From positions 1 through 52,057 of the forward strand of contig NZ_JACIIV010000025.1 in assembly GCF_014205635.1 (NCBI RefSeq): a DNA stretch of 52,057 nucleotides, written 5' to 3'. Below the pieces are notes generated by a model. That model ran no database searches. It was not told the DNA's origin and saw nothing but the letters and a program-made list of their open reading frames with translations. The DNA is from Polymorphobacter multimanifer. Lineage in GTDB: Bacteria > Pseudomonadota > Alphaproteobacteria > Sphingomonadales > Sphingomonadaceae. This document shows positions 1 to 7,419 of this stretch, piece by piece. How positions within the stretch are numbered: the first letter of the stretch is position 1; every line of letters starts with the position of its first letter. The translations under genes and the position numbers were made by a program.

Positions 1-70
1 ATCGGTGATCTCCGTTGGTTGGATATTGCAACCCAAACCTAACCGAAGATCGCCGATGGCCAACCGCGAC

Positions 71-865
71 CTACACCACCACCTGGGACACGACCCCCAC
101 AACAAACAGGATGACGCTTGATCTCACCCAGATCTTTAAAGCTCCCGCCGCCTTCTCTCCGACTTTCCGGGCATCGTCTGCCGAATCGTCGAAGTTTCTA
201 TCGTCATTGTATTTCAGCACGGGGCCCCAATTATTCGGGACAATCCACCTCACCAGTCGCTTATGGAAAGTATTGATAATGTCGCAGGGCCAGTAATGGC
301 CCTTGTCTTCGCCGGGCAGTTCAACCCAGCCCTGCGGTTTGAATTTTTTCCGTGTTTCGTGAATAAACATGCACATGCTGTGCCATGGACGATACTGCGG
401 ATTGCCCTCATTGTTCTGCGAGGAATTGGCGTTTGGCGGCTTTCCGACAATTCGCTCAAGGGTTTTGTCGTCTTCTCCGCCTTTTTTGAGCTGACGCCAT
501 TCGACAGCGCGGCGACGACGATGATAGGCTTGCATGAAACTGCGCTGGGTATCCAATGCACGCTGCGCAGCTTGTGCCGCGCAGAGCAGTCCCAAAAGCC
601 AGGCTGCCGATGCAGCCACCAACCAGAAGAGCCCTTTGTCCACTACGCCGTTTTGTTTGTCGACCAATGTGACCAGCAATGTAAAGGCGCCGCCATTCAG
701 TAAAAAAAGCAGTTTTACGCGCTCCAACTCAAATGCATGCGTGAACCTGTTTAGCTCAAGTTCATGCTCTCGATCGCGATCGTACTTTCGAATTTCAAAC
801 TCGAAGGCGGCATCATATTTTTCCTTATATGACTCCGTAGGCTCGATTTGGTCGTTGGCTGGCAT
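71..865 (-). CDS. Hypothetical membrane protein
   Basis: A 264-residue protein of no family I recognise. I chose the ATG at 865 because GGAG sits seven bases upstream of it; the open frame runs further up to 1030 but that stretch has no ribosome binding site. An N-terminal charged segment rich in Glu, Arg and Lys (residues about 10-50, probably helical) precedes two membrane segments (about 52-68 and 78-97). A long soluble domain follows, rich in Lys, Asn and Trp, and the last 16 residues are hydrophobic (SSVILFVVGVVSQVVV), a third membrane segment at the very C-terminus. Base composition is visibly less GC-rich than in the neighbouring genes, and it lies next to a tRNA gene, which together suggest horizontal acquisition. 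The reading frame is intact. Function unknown. Confidence 0.7.
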   Translation of the reverse strand: MPANDQIEPTESYKEKYDAAFEFEIRKYDRDREHELELNRFTHAFELERVKLLFLLNGGAFTLLVTLVDKQNGVVDKGLFWLVAASAAWLLGLLCAAQAAQRALDTQRSFMQAYHRRRRAVEWRQLKKGGEDDKTLERIVGKPPNANSSQNNEGNPQYRPWHSMCMFIHETRKKFKPQGWVELPGEDKGHYWPCDIINTFHKRLVRWIVPNNWGPVLKYNDDRNFDDSADDARKVGEKAAGALKIWVRSSVILFVVGVVSQVVV

Positions 866-1149
866 ATCATTACTCCAAACGGACCGCCATTTTTGGCGTG
901 CAAAAGACGGTTTACTTCCCGTGTACCAGCCCAAATCCTTCTGAAGCCTATTGGTGCGCGCTGAGCAGCCAGTGTCAATCGGCGCGCAACCTGGTTTTCG
1001 CACCGCCACGAACAAATTGGTCCTCGGCACTAGAGGTATTGCTGGCCAGCCATCCGAAGCATCTCCAGGAACGGAGTTGACACGCCGAAGTCCGCACCAA
1101 CGCCGCAGTTTGCGGTGATGCTAACCAAATCAGTGTCTTAAAGGAAAAT
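866..1149. other. Non-coding stretch between membrane protein gene and tRNA-Pro
   Basis: About 280 bases with no gene I can support. The frame of the downstream minus-strand gene stays open through most of it, but without a ribosome binding site. It presumably holds the promoter of the minus-strand membrane protein gene. I see no repeat, integrase remnant or tRNA fragment in it. Confidence 0.4.
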
Positions 1150-1226
<77 letters not shown>

Positions 1227-1332
1227 AACCGGCACGTCCCCTAGGCCATACCCCCTGAAAGCGCAAGCGAAGCGGTCGAACCGATGGACACAGCAGCGAG
1301 CAACTCACGCGGTCTTGCGGCACACAGCCTCC

Positions 1333-2844
1333 TCATGCGTTCAATCCCAGGCTGTCGAAAAGCGGGATCGAAAACACTTCGCGCTGGGCCGTGTCGGGCA
1401 GCAGCCTGTGCCGCGCCGCTGTCCAACGATCCAGATTGCTGCCGTAGCTGGAGCGCACCCGGGCTGCCGTCAGGCCGTGCAGCTTGCCCCAGTGCTGGGC
1501 GTAAGGCAGGCCGTCCGCATCGAATGCCGCGCGCACGCCTTCCATCACCGTTCGCACCGCCTCATTGTCCAGCCCATCCACATCCAGCACGCAGCACGGA
1601 TCATAGCGTGTGAAGGACAGAAGCCCCGGCGAGCGCCGCACGAAGCGGCACGCGATGATGACAGGTGCTCCCGTATTGGCGGCAAAGACGCGTCGGGCAA
1701 GGTCGAGCGCCCGGCTCGTATAACCCACCGGGACAGCCATAGCCGAGCCGGCGGAGCCGGGCCGAGCGGCAGTATAGCTGTAGGTTTCTCCGGGCAGCCC
1801 AAGCCTGTCGGCAAACGGGCGCAGTTCGGACTTGATGAGCAGCGACACCACCGTCTGGCGCATCGCAGGCGCCACATCGAGCAGCTTGGCCAGCACCCCA
1901 GGCAGATCGTTGCCGGCCTCATAGCCCGATTTCAACGCATTGTCGCGCACATGGCCCGGTGGACACGGCTGCTTGTAGCGCACGGTGCAATGCATGGTGT
2001 CCGGCCGTGCCGGATCCATCACCGCCTGGAAAAAATAGGGCCGCGCATGCGCCAGTGGCAATGGTGCGCCGGCGAAATCCAGCGTGTTCAGTGCCCGTGT
2101 CACATCGGCCGTCGGCAACGGCATCAGCCAGGATCGCAGCAGATACCGCCCGGTCGTGCGAAGCAGCACGGCGTGGACGATTCCCAGCGCACCCAGCGAG
2201 ACCAGCGCCGCTTCGAACAGCAGATCGTCACGCACAAGCTCAGCGCCGAGCTTGCTTGCAAAGTCCGCGCCCATCACCGGGTCGGACGGGCGTTCCAGCC
2301 AGAGGCTGCGCGTTGCCGTGACAATGTGCAGGCCGGCGACCTGGCTTTGCATCGCGCCGACATCGACAGCCGAGCCATGAACGCCCGTGCCTATCGCGCC
2401 GGCAATCGTCTGGCCATTGGACGCACCCGATGTGCGCAACGCCTGGCCATTGTTTTCCAGCTCGGCGTTGATTTCGGCGATCGATGCCCCGCACTGGGCC
2501 AGCAGCAATTCCTCGGCGATCCCGCGAAAGCCGGGGTCGAGGCTCGAGGCCGACAGGCGGAACTGCCAGTTGAGCTGGTCTGTCTGCAAGATCCAGCCAC
2601 CGGCCGGATCGCAGATTTCCGAGAATGACCAGCGTGCGCCATGGCAGCGCAGCCGCATCTCCGCCGTCATGGCCGCCTGGATCAACGCCTGCAAGCGCCC
2701 GGCGGTCTTGCGCAGGCCGGCGATGCTCGGGCCCCCCGGTTCATTGGCGATGTACCAGCGCTCGGCTGCAGGACCTTTCACCGTGCCATGGAAATTGACG
2801 GTGGTGCCAGGGCCACGGCGGATGAGCTGGGCATCCTCGGCCAT
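1333..2844 (-). CDS. FAD-linked oxidoreductase, D-arabinono-1,4-lactone oxidase family
   Basis: A 503-residue flavoprotein of the VAO/PCMH fold. The N-terminal half shows the FAD-binding pattern: GARWSFSEI around residues 69-77, where sugar-lactone oxidases carry their GxGHS-like loop, and IAGAIGTGVHGSA at 147-159. The C-terminal substrate domain of the aldonolactone-oxidase family ends with the characteristic HWGK motif (451-454). Family members oxidise aldonolactones or related alcohols with oxygen or a dehydrogenase acceptor; the substrate here cannot be read from sequence. The His that is often FAD-linked in this family is replaced by a Trp-Ser pair in the first loop, so the flavin may be bound non-covalently. 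The start at 2844 lies three bases after the stop of the lipoprotein gene, so the two are co-transcribed. A bare annotation as arabinono-lactone oxidase would overstate the certainty. Confidence 0.85.
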   Translation of the reverse strand: MAEDAQLIRRGPGTTVNFHGTVKGPAAERWYIANEPGGPSIAGLRKTAGRLQALIQAAMTAEMRLRCHGARWSFSEICDPAGGWILQTDQLNWQFRLSASSLDPGFRGIAEELLLAQCGASIAEINAELENNGQALRTSGASNGQTIAGAIGTGVHGSAVDVGAMQSQVAGLHIVTATRSLWLERPSDPVMGADFASKLGAELVRDDLLFEAALVSLGALGIVHAVLLRTTGRYLLRSWLMPLPTADVTRALNTLDFAGAPLPLAHARPYFFQAVMDPARPDTMHCTVRYKQPCPPGHVRDNALKSGYEAGNDLPGVLAKLLDVAPAMRQTVVSLLIKSELRPFADRLGLPGETYSYTAARPGSAGSAMAVPVGYTSRALDLARRVFAANTGAPVIIACRFVRRSPGLLSFTRYDPCCVLDVDGLDNEAVRTVMEGVRAAFDADGLPYAQHWGKLHGLTAARVRSSYGSNLDRWTAARHRLLPDTAQREVFSIPLFDSLGLNA

Positions 2845-2847
2845 GCC

Positions 2848-3168
2848 CTATTCCTCGATGATGCCAGCCGGGCCCGCGGGAACCTTGGCGCAGCGATATT
2901 CGATGCGCGCCCGCTGCCACAGGCCAAGGGTCAACACCGAGGTGAGTGCCTGGCCGAGGTTCTGCTTGACCCGTACCTCATCGATCAGGTTCGACGGGCA
3001 ATCGGCGACGGTGCGCCGCTGCACCGCCCCCAGTCCGAAGCTGTCGCTGTCGAACGCGACAGCCTCGCCCGATGGATTGGGGTTGGCGACGACGAGCCTG
3101 TGCGTGGCACAGCCCGATACGCTTGCCAGCACGGCCAGTGCCACCGCAAAATGTGGAATGCCCGCCAT
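2848..3168 (-). CDS. Small lipoprotein, Bor/Iss-like
   Basis: A 106-residue exported lipoprotein. The N-terminus is a short hydrophobic signal with lipobox VSGC (Cys20), so the mature protein is lipid-anchored. The remaining 85 residues show the organisation of Bor/Iss-type small lipoproteins: a short beta-rich stretch, then a segment resembling their conserved C-terminal portion (DEVRVKQNLGQALTSVLTLG, residues about 64-83), ending in an RCA motif with a second cysteine. The resemblance is by pattern only. It is translated immediately upstream of the FAD oxidase gene with a three-base gap, forming a two-gene operon. Role unknown; outer-membrane or periplasmic anchoring is inferred from the lipobox. 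Confidence 0.7.
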   Translation of the reverse strand: MAGIPHFAVALAVLASVSGCATHRLVVANPNPSGEAVAFDSDSFGLGAVQRRTVADCPSNLIDEVRVKQNLGQALTSVLTLGLWQRARIEYRCAKVPAGPAGIIEE

Positions 3169-3252
3169 CGCGATTTTTCCCCCACAGTGCCGAATTTTAA
3201 CGCCGCAGGCCTTGGCAGGTCAATCGCCGTTCGCATCAGCCGGGAGCCGGCC

Positions 3253-3852
3253 TCACGGTGACCAGGGTGTCTTGCGAACCATGATCCCCTGGAACAGCGC
3301 CGATGCCAGATGCCCCGCCAGCCAGGGTTTCAGGCTCGGGAGCGGCTGGGCTTCGAACCAATCCCGGTCCGTCGCCGCAAACTGCCGGACGAAAGGCATG
3401 ACGGCGGCATCTGCAAACCCCCGCACCGGACCGCAAAGCTGGCCGGAGGCCGCGAGGCGTCCATCGAGCTCCTGCAGAAAGGCCAGCCCGCGCTCACGGT
3501 GCACCAGCGGATCGCTGCCATGCCGCTCAGGATATTTGTACCGGTCGAGATCGTGCTTGAACGCACCGTCGTTGATGGCAATCAGCGCCGTGTCGTCACG
3601 ACCGAGCCATGCTTCGGGATCCCGGATCTCGAGAACGCGGCGCATGATGTCGAGGCTTTCATCGATGACTTCACCACTGGCAAGCACCAATACGGGAACG
3701 GTTCCCTTGGGCGAAGCAAGCAACATCCCGGCAGGCTTGTCGGCCAGCCTTACTTCCCGCAGCTCATACGCCGTGCCACTCACCGCCAACGCCAGCCGCG
3801 CCCGCATCGCATAAGGACAGCGCCGAAAGCTGTACAAGACAGGACTGGCCAT
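3253..3852 (-). CDS. Glutathione S-transferase family protein
   Basis: A 199-residue cytosolic protein of the thioredoxin-fold GST superfamily. The N-terminal thioredoxin-like domain starts directly with the typical strand YSFRRCPYAMRARLAL, which carries a CPY motif of the glutaredoxin/omega-GST type. It continues with KGTVPVL, containing the cis-proline of the glutathione site, and DESLDIM, where ES is the gamma-glutamyl binding pair. The C-terminal helical domain carries FADAAVMPFVRQFA, matching the conserved N-capping region. I start it at the ATG at 3852; an in-frame ATG at 3897 would add 15 residues that do not look like GST. It points the same way as the lipoprotein/oxidase pair, with about 85 bases between. 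Substrate unknown. Confidence 0.85.
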   Translation of the reverse strand: MASPVLYSFRRCPYAMRARLALAVSGTAYELREVRLADKPAGMLLASPKGTVPVLVLASGEVIDESLDIMRRVLEIRDPEAWLGRDDTALIAINDGAFKHDLDRYKYPERHGSDPLVHRERGLAFLQELDGRLAASGQLCGPVRGFADAAVMPFVRQFAATDRDWFEAQPLPSLKPWLAGHLASALFQGIMVRKTPWSP

Positions 3853-4084
3853 CACACCCCGGAGCCGCTTGTGCCAACGGGCGTGGAGACCGAGCATTCC
3901 CGCGCCATGGCGATCTTCACCACGGTGCGGCCGGCAATGCTGAAGCTGACGTCAGACAATCCGCAGATCCTGTTCACGACCGGCGCCGCCAGCAGCATCG
4001 CTGGCGCACCGGAATACCGCCGGTCAGCAACGTGAACAAGTTTTGCGAGGCGGACCCATTGTGATAATCCAGCGTTCAACTCCG

Positions 4085-5089
4085 ATGATACAGTTCCTCA
4101 ACACCGCCGCGATTGCCGGGCTCGCCTTGTCGGCCAGCGTCGCCATGGCGCAAACCGTGCCGCTCGGCGCCAATCTCGAACTCTTCGACTATGCGTCCCC
4201 GGTCCATTGGTATGAAGCGTCCTCGCAAGGCCACCCGATCCGGATGGCCTATCTGGACCTCGAACCCGCGGCGCGCGCAAACGGCACCACGGTCGTCCTG
4301 CTGCACGGCAAGAACTTCTGTGCCGGGACCTGGGACGAAACCGCGCGCGGGCTCGCCGCCTCGGGCTATCGGGTGATCGCACCCGATCAGGTCGGCTTTT
4401 GCAAATCGTCCAAACCGCAGGGCTATCAGTACAGTTTCCACGCGATGGCCGACCTCACCGCCAGGCTGCTGGAGCAGGCCGGGGCGGAGAAGGTAGTACT
4501 CGTCGGCCACTCGACCGGCGGCATTCTTGCTGTCAGGTTCGCCCTGCTGCATCCGGAACGCGTGTCGCGGGTCGTGCTCGTCAACCCGCTTGGCCTCAAC
4601 GACACGCTGGCGGAGGGCGTGCCCTATGCCGGTCTCGGCAAGCTGCGCGAAGACGAGGCTAACACCGACGCAGCGTCGATCAAGGCCTATCAGCTGCGCA
4701 CCTATTATCACGGCGAATGGCGCCCGGCCTATGACCGTTGGGTGGCGATGCTGGCGGGCCAATATGCAAGCCCCGACGGCAATGTGGTCCGCGATGCGCA
4801 GGCGCGCCTGTCCGACATGATCCAGACCCAGCCGATCGAGGCCGAGCTTCCGCAGCTGAAAATGCCGGTGACGTTGATCATCGGGCAGCGCGATCTCACC
4901 GCGTTTCGCGCCGGCAGCGCACCGCCGGATCGACGTGCCAAGGTCCGCACCGTTCCGCAGGCAGCCGAGACCGCGGCAAAAGCCATTCCCGATGCCACGC
5001 TGATCCGCCTCGAGGCGCTTGGACACTCTCCGCAGGTGGAGGCGCCAGCGCTCTTTCTCCAGACATTGAACGAAGCCATCGGGTCGTGA
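4085..5089 (+). CDS. Exported alpha/beta hydrolase
   Basis: A 334-residue protein with a Sec signal peptide (residues 1-23, ending AMAQ), so it is periplasmic or secreted. The alpha/beta-hydrolase core is complete: oxyanion strand VVLLHGKNF (about 70-78), nucleophile elbow GHSTGG with Ser143, an acid candidate in the loop GQRDLTAF, and the catalytic His in LGHSPQ (His314). The ATG at 4085 gives the signal peptide its proper N-terminus; an upstream TTG would add 14 residues. Its stop overlaps the GTG start of the beta-lactamase-fold gene (GTGA), so the two products are translationally coupled. This suggests two serine hydrolases acting together on an ester or amide in the cell envelope. The substrate cannot be predicted. 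Confidence 0.88.
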   Translation: MIQFLNTAAIAGLALSASVAMAQTVPLGANLELFDYASPVHWYEASSQGHPIRMAYLDLEPAARANGTTVVLLHGKNFCAGTWDETARGLAASGYRVIAPDQVGFCKSSKPQGYQYSFHAMADLTARLLEQAGAEKVVLVGHSTGGILAVRFALLHPERVSRVVLVNPLGLNDTLAEGVPYAGLGKLREDEANTDAASIKAYQLRTYYHGEWRPAYDRWVAMLAGQYASPDGNVVRDAQARLSDMIQTQPIEAELPQLKMPVTLIIGQRDLTAFRAGSAPPDRRAKVRTVPQAAETAAKAIPDATLIRLEALGHSPQVEAPALFLQTLNEAIGS

Positions 5090-6189
5090 AATGGCCAATG
5101 CTGCTGCTGGCCCTGCCGCTGGCCTGGGGCTGCGACGCGGCGCCCGTAGGCCAAATGGAAACCGGCCAGACGCAAACCGCCCAGGCTCCGGTGGCCCGCC
5201 CGAATGCGTCACCGACGCGCGGTCTCGATCCCGAAACCATGGCTCGCGCGGTGGCTGCAGCCGACCAATTGCCGCGCCTCCGCGCATTGCTGGTGCTGCG
5301 CGACGGACAGGCGCTGGCCGAGCACCGCTTCAACGGTGGCCCGCCGCTCGATCGCCCGGTAAACATCAAATCCGCATCGAAATCGGTCATCTCGGCGCTT
5401 GTCGGCATTGCGATCCAACGCGGGGTTCTCGAGGGCACAGAACAGCCGATCGTGTCGGTCCTCGGTGCCGACGCGCCCTCCAACCCCGATCCGCGGCTCG
5501 CGCAGGTCACTGTCGGCAATCTGCTGTCGATGCAGGCCGGGCTGGAGCGTACGTCGGGCGCCTATTATGGCCGCTGGGTGTCGAGCCCCAATTGGGTCAG
5601 GTCGGCGCTGTCGCGGCCCTTTGTCGATGATCCCGGCGGCAGCATGCTCTACTCGACAGGCAACACCCATCTGCTGTCGGCGATGCTCACGCGCGCCTCG
5701 GGCAAGAGCACGTTGCAGCTCGGCAGGGAGTGGCTCGGGGCGCCGCTCGGCATCACCATCCCGTCCTGGCCCGCCGATCCGCAGGGTGTCTATTTCGGCG
5801 GCAACGACATGCTCCTGTCCCCGCGCGCGATGGCCCGCTTCGGCGAGCTCTATCGGCTCGGCGGGGTTGCCGAAGGCAGACGCGTCTTGCCAGCGTCCTG
5901 GATCGAGCAGAGCTGGACGCCGCAGACGATCTCGCCGTGGAGCGGCGGGCAATATGGCTATGGCTGGTTCATCGGCAACGCCGGCGGCCACCCCGTGCGC
6001 TTCGCATGGGGCTATGGCGGACAGATGATCTATGTGGTGCCCGATCTGCGGCTCACCGTGGTGATGACCTCCGATGCGACCGGTGCGCGCGACGGCGGGC
6101 ACATCGATGCGCTTCACCGCCTGCTCGCGACAGGCATCGTGCCGGCGGCCGAAACCGGTGCCCAGGCAAACCCGCAAATGTCATCATGA
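5086..6189 (+). CDS. Serine hydrolase lipoprotein of the beta-lactamase / class C fold
   Basis: A 367-residue protein starting at a GTG that overlaps the upstream stop codon. The N-terminus is a lipoprotein signal with lipobox AWGC (Cys16). The active-site tetrad SASK (Ser96-Lys99) is followed by the second-site YSTGN (Tyr-x-Asn type, in GSMLYSTGN) and by a WGYGGQ segment in the position of the KTG strand. This is the layout of class C beta-lactamase-like esterases and D-amino-acid peptidases rather than of a dedicated antibiotic-degrading enzyme; genuine AmpC proteins carry KTG. Coupling to an exported alpha/beta hydrolase argues for an envelope hydrolytic role. A resistance function should not be assumed from the fold name. 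Confidence 0.85.
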   Translation: MKWPMLLLALPLAWGCDAAPVGQMETGQTQTAQAPVARPNASPTRGLDPETMARAVAAADQLPRLRALLVLRDGQALAEHRFNGGPPLDRPVNIKSASKSVISALVGIAIQRGVLEGTEQPIVSVLGADAPSNPDPRLAQVTVGNLLSMQAGLERTSGAYYGRWVSSPNWVRSALSRPFVDDPGGSMLYSTGNTHLLSAMLTRASGKSTLQLGREWLGAPLGITIPSWPADPQGVYFGGNDMLLSPRAMARFGELYRLGGVAEGRRVLPASWIEQSWTPQTISPWSGGQYGYGWFIGNAGGHPVRFAWGYGGQMIYVVPDLRLTVVMTSDATGARDGGHIDALHRLLATGIVPAAETGAQANPQMSS

Positions 6190-6221
6190 TCGAGCAAGAC
6201 GCTCCAAAGGAAGGTTTCAAC

Positions 6222-7283
6222 ATGGCCAGAACGGCCCTCGTCGTCGGTTCCAGCGGCATTGTCGGCAGTGCTGCCGCCGACGTGCTTGCAGCAGCCGGTT
6301 GGCACGTCCTTGGATTGGCACGGCAGCCCTCCGCACGGCCCGGCGTGACGCCGGTCGCAGCCGACCTGCAAAAACCGGCCGCGCTCGCGACTGCCCTTGC
6401 CGGCCTGGCACCCGATGCCGTCTTCATCGCGACATGGTCACGCCAGGCGACCGAAGCCGAGAACATCCGTGTCAATGCCGCGATGGTCCGCAACCTGCTC
6501 GATGCCCTGCGGCCAGCCGGCAGCGTCCGCCACGTCGCACTCGTCACCGGCCTCAAACACTATCTCGGGCCGTTCGAAGCCTATGGCCAGGGCATGCTTC
6601 CACAAACGCCATTCCGCGAAGACCAGGGCCGGCTAGACGTGGAAAACTTCTATTATGCCCAGGAGGACGAAGTCTTCGCCGCGGCCGCGCGCGATGGCTT
6701 CGGCTGGAGCGTCCACCGCCCGCACACCATCATCGGCAAGGCCGTCGGCAACGCCATGAACATGGGCACCACGCTCGCGGTCCATGCATCGCTGTGCCGC
6801 GAGACGGGCCGGCCCTTCCGCTTTCCGGGCTCGGCGGTCCAGTGGAAGGGCCTGACCGACATGACCGACGCGCACCTGCTGGCCCGCCACATGCTATGGG
6901 CAACGGCGACACCTGCCGCGCGCAACCAGGCCTTCAACGTCGTCAACGGCGACGTGTTTCGCTGGGAATGGATGTGGGGCCGCATCGCCCAGTGGTTCGG
7001 CCTGCAGCCTGCCGCGTTCGACGGCACGGTCCTTCCGCTCGAAACCCAGATGGCCGGAGACGCCGGCCTCTGGCGCGACCTTGCCGCTCGCCATGGTCTG
7101 GCCGAGCCCGATCTGTCGCGCCTGGCCTCACCCTGGCACACCGACGCCGACCTTGGCCGCCCGATCGAGGTCGTCACCGACATGGGCAAGAGCCGCCGCC
7201 TCGGCTTCACCGACTATCAGCCCACCGATGATGCGTTTTTCGCACTGTTCGAGGCGCTTCGTGCGGACCGACTGATCCCCTAG
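6222..7283 (+). CDS. PRISE-type (progesterone 5-beta-reductase-like) SDR enoyl reductase
   Basis: A 353-residue NAD(P)-dependent reductase. The start at 6222 follows a strong AAAGGAAGG. The Rossmann motif GSSGIVG lies near the N-terminus. The two catalytic signatures of the PRISE family are both present: the Lys in TGLKHYLGPF (about residue 111) and the Tyr in NFYYAQED (about 143), where classical SDRs would have YxxxK. The RPHTIIG and VVNGDVFRWEWMW stretches also match this family. PRISE enzymes reduce activated C=C bonds of enones using NADPH; plant members act on steroids and iridoids, bacterial substrates are mostly unknown. It lies 32 bases after the beta-lactamase-fold gene and in the same direction, so probably in the same transcript. 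Confidence 0.86.
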   Translation: MARTALVVGSSGIVGSAAADVLAAAGWHVLGLARQPSARPGVTPVAADLQKPAALATALAGLAPDAVFIATWSRQATEAENIRVNAAMVRNLLDALRPAGSVRHVALVTGLKHYLGPFEAYGQGMLPQTPFREDQGRLDVENFYYAQEDEVFAAAARDGFGWSVHRPHTIIGKAVGNAMNMGTTLAVHASLCRETGRPFRFPGSAVQWKGLTDMTDAHLLARHMLWATATPAARNQAFNVVNGDVFRWEWMWGRIAQWFGLQPAAFDGTVLPLETQMAGDAGLWRDLAARHGLAEPDLSRLASPWHTDADLGRPIEVVTDMGKSRRLGFTDYQPTDDAFFALFEALRADRLIP

Positions 7284-7419
7284 CCGTCAGCAGCGCGGCG
7301 CAACTTCGGCATGCGTTGGTCGGTCCTGAAACCTTCGGCAACCCGGACGGTTGACGAGAGGTGAAACCGATCCGATCTCCCCAATCTCCGAGCCAGGGTG
7401 CCGGCCATCCGAGCATCTG

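Noticed and set aside
1315-2628. A 437-codon plus-strand open frame across the FAD oxidase gene
   Set aside because: It is antisense to a gene with clear motifs and its product is low-complexity, rich in His, Arg and Gln, as expected from a shadow frame in high-GC DNA.
5086-6189. An antibiotic resistance beta-lactamase
   Set aside because: The fold and SxxK motif are present, but the KTG-type strand is replaced by WGYGGQ and the context is hydrolytic and lipid-anchored, so resistance is not supported.
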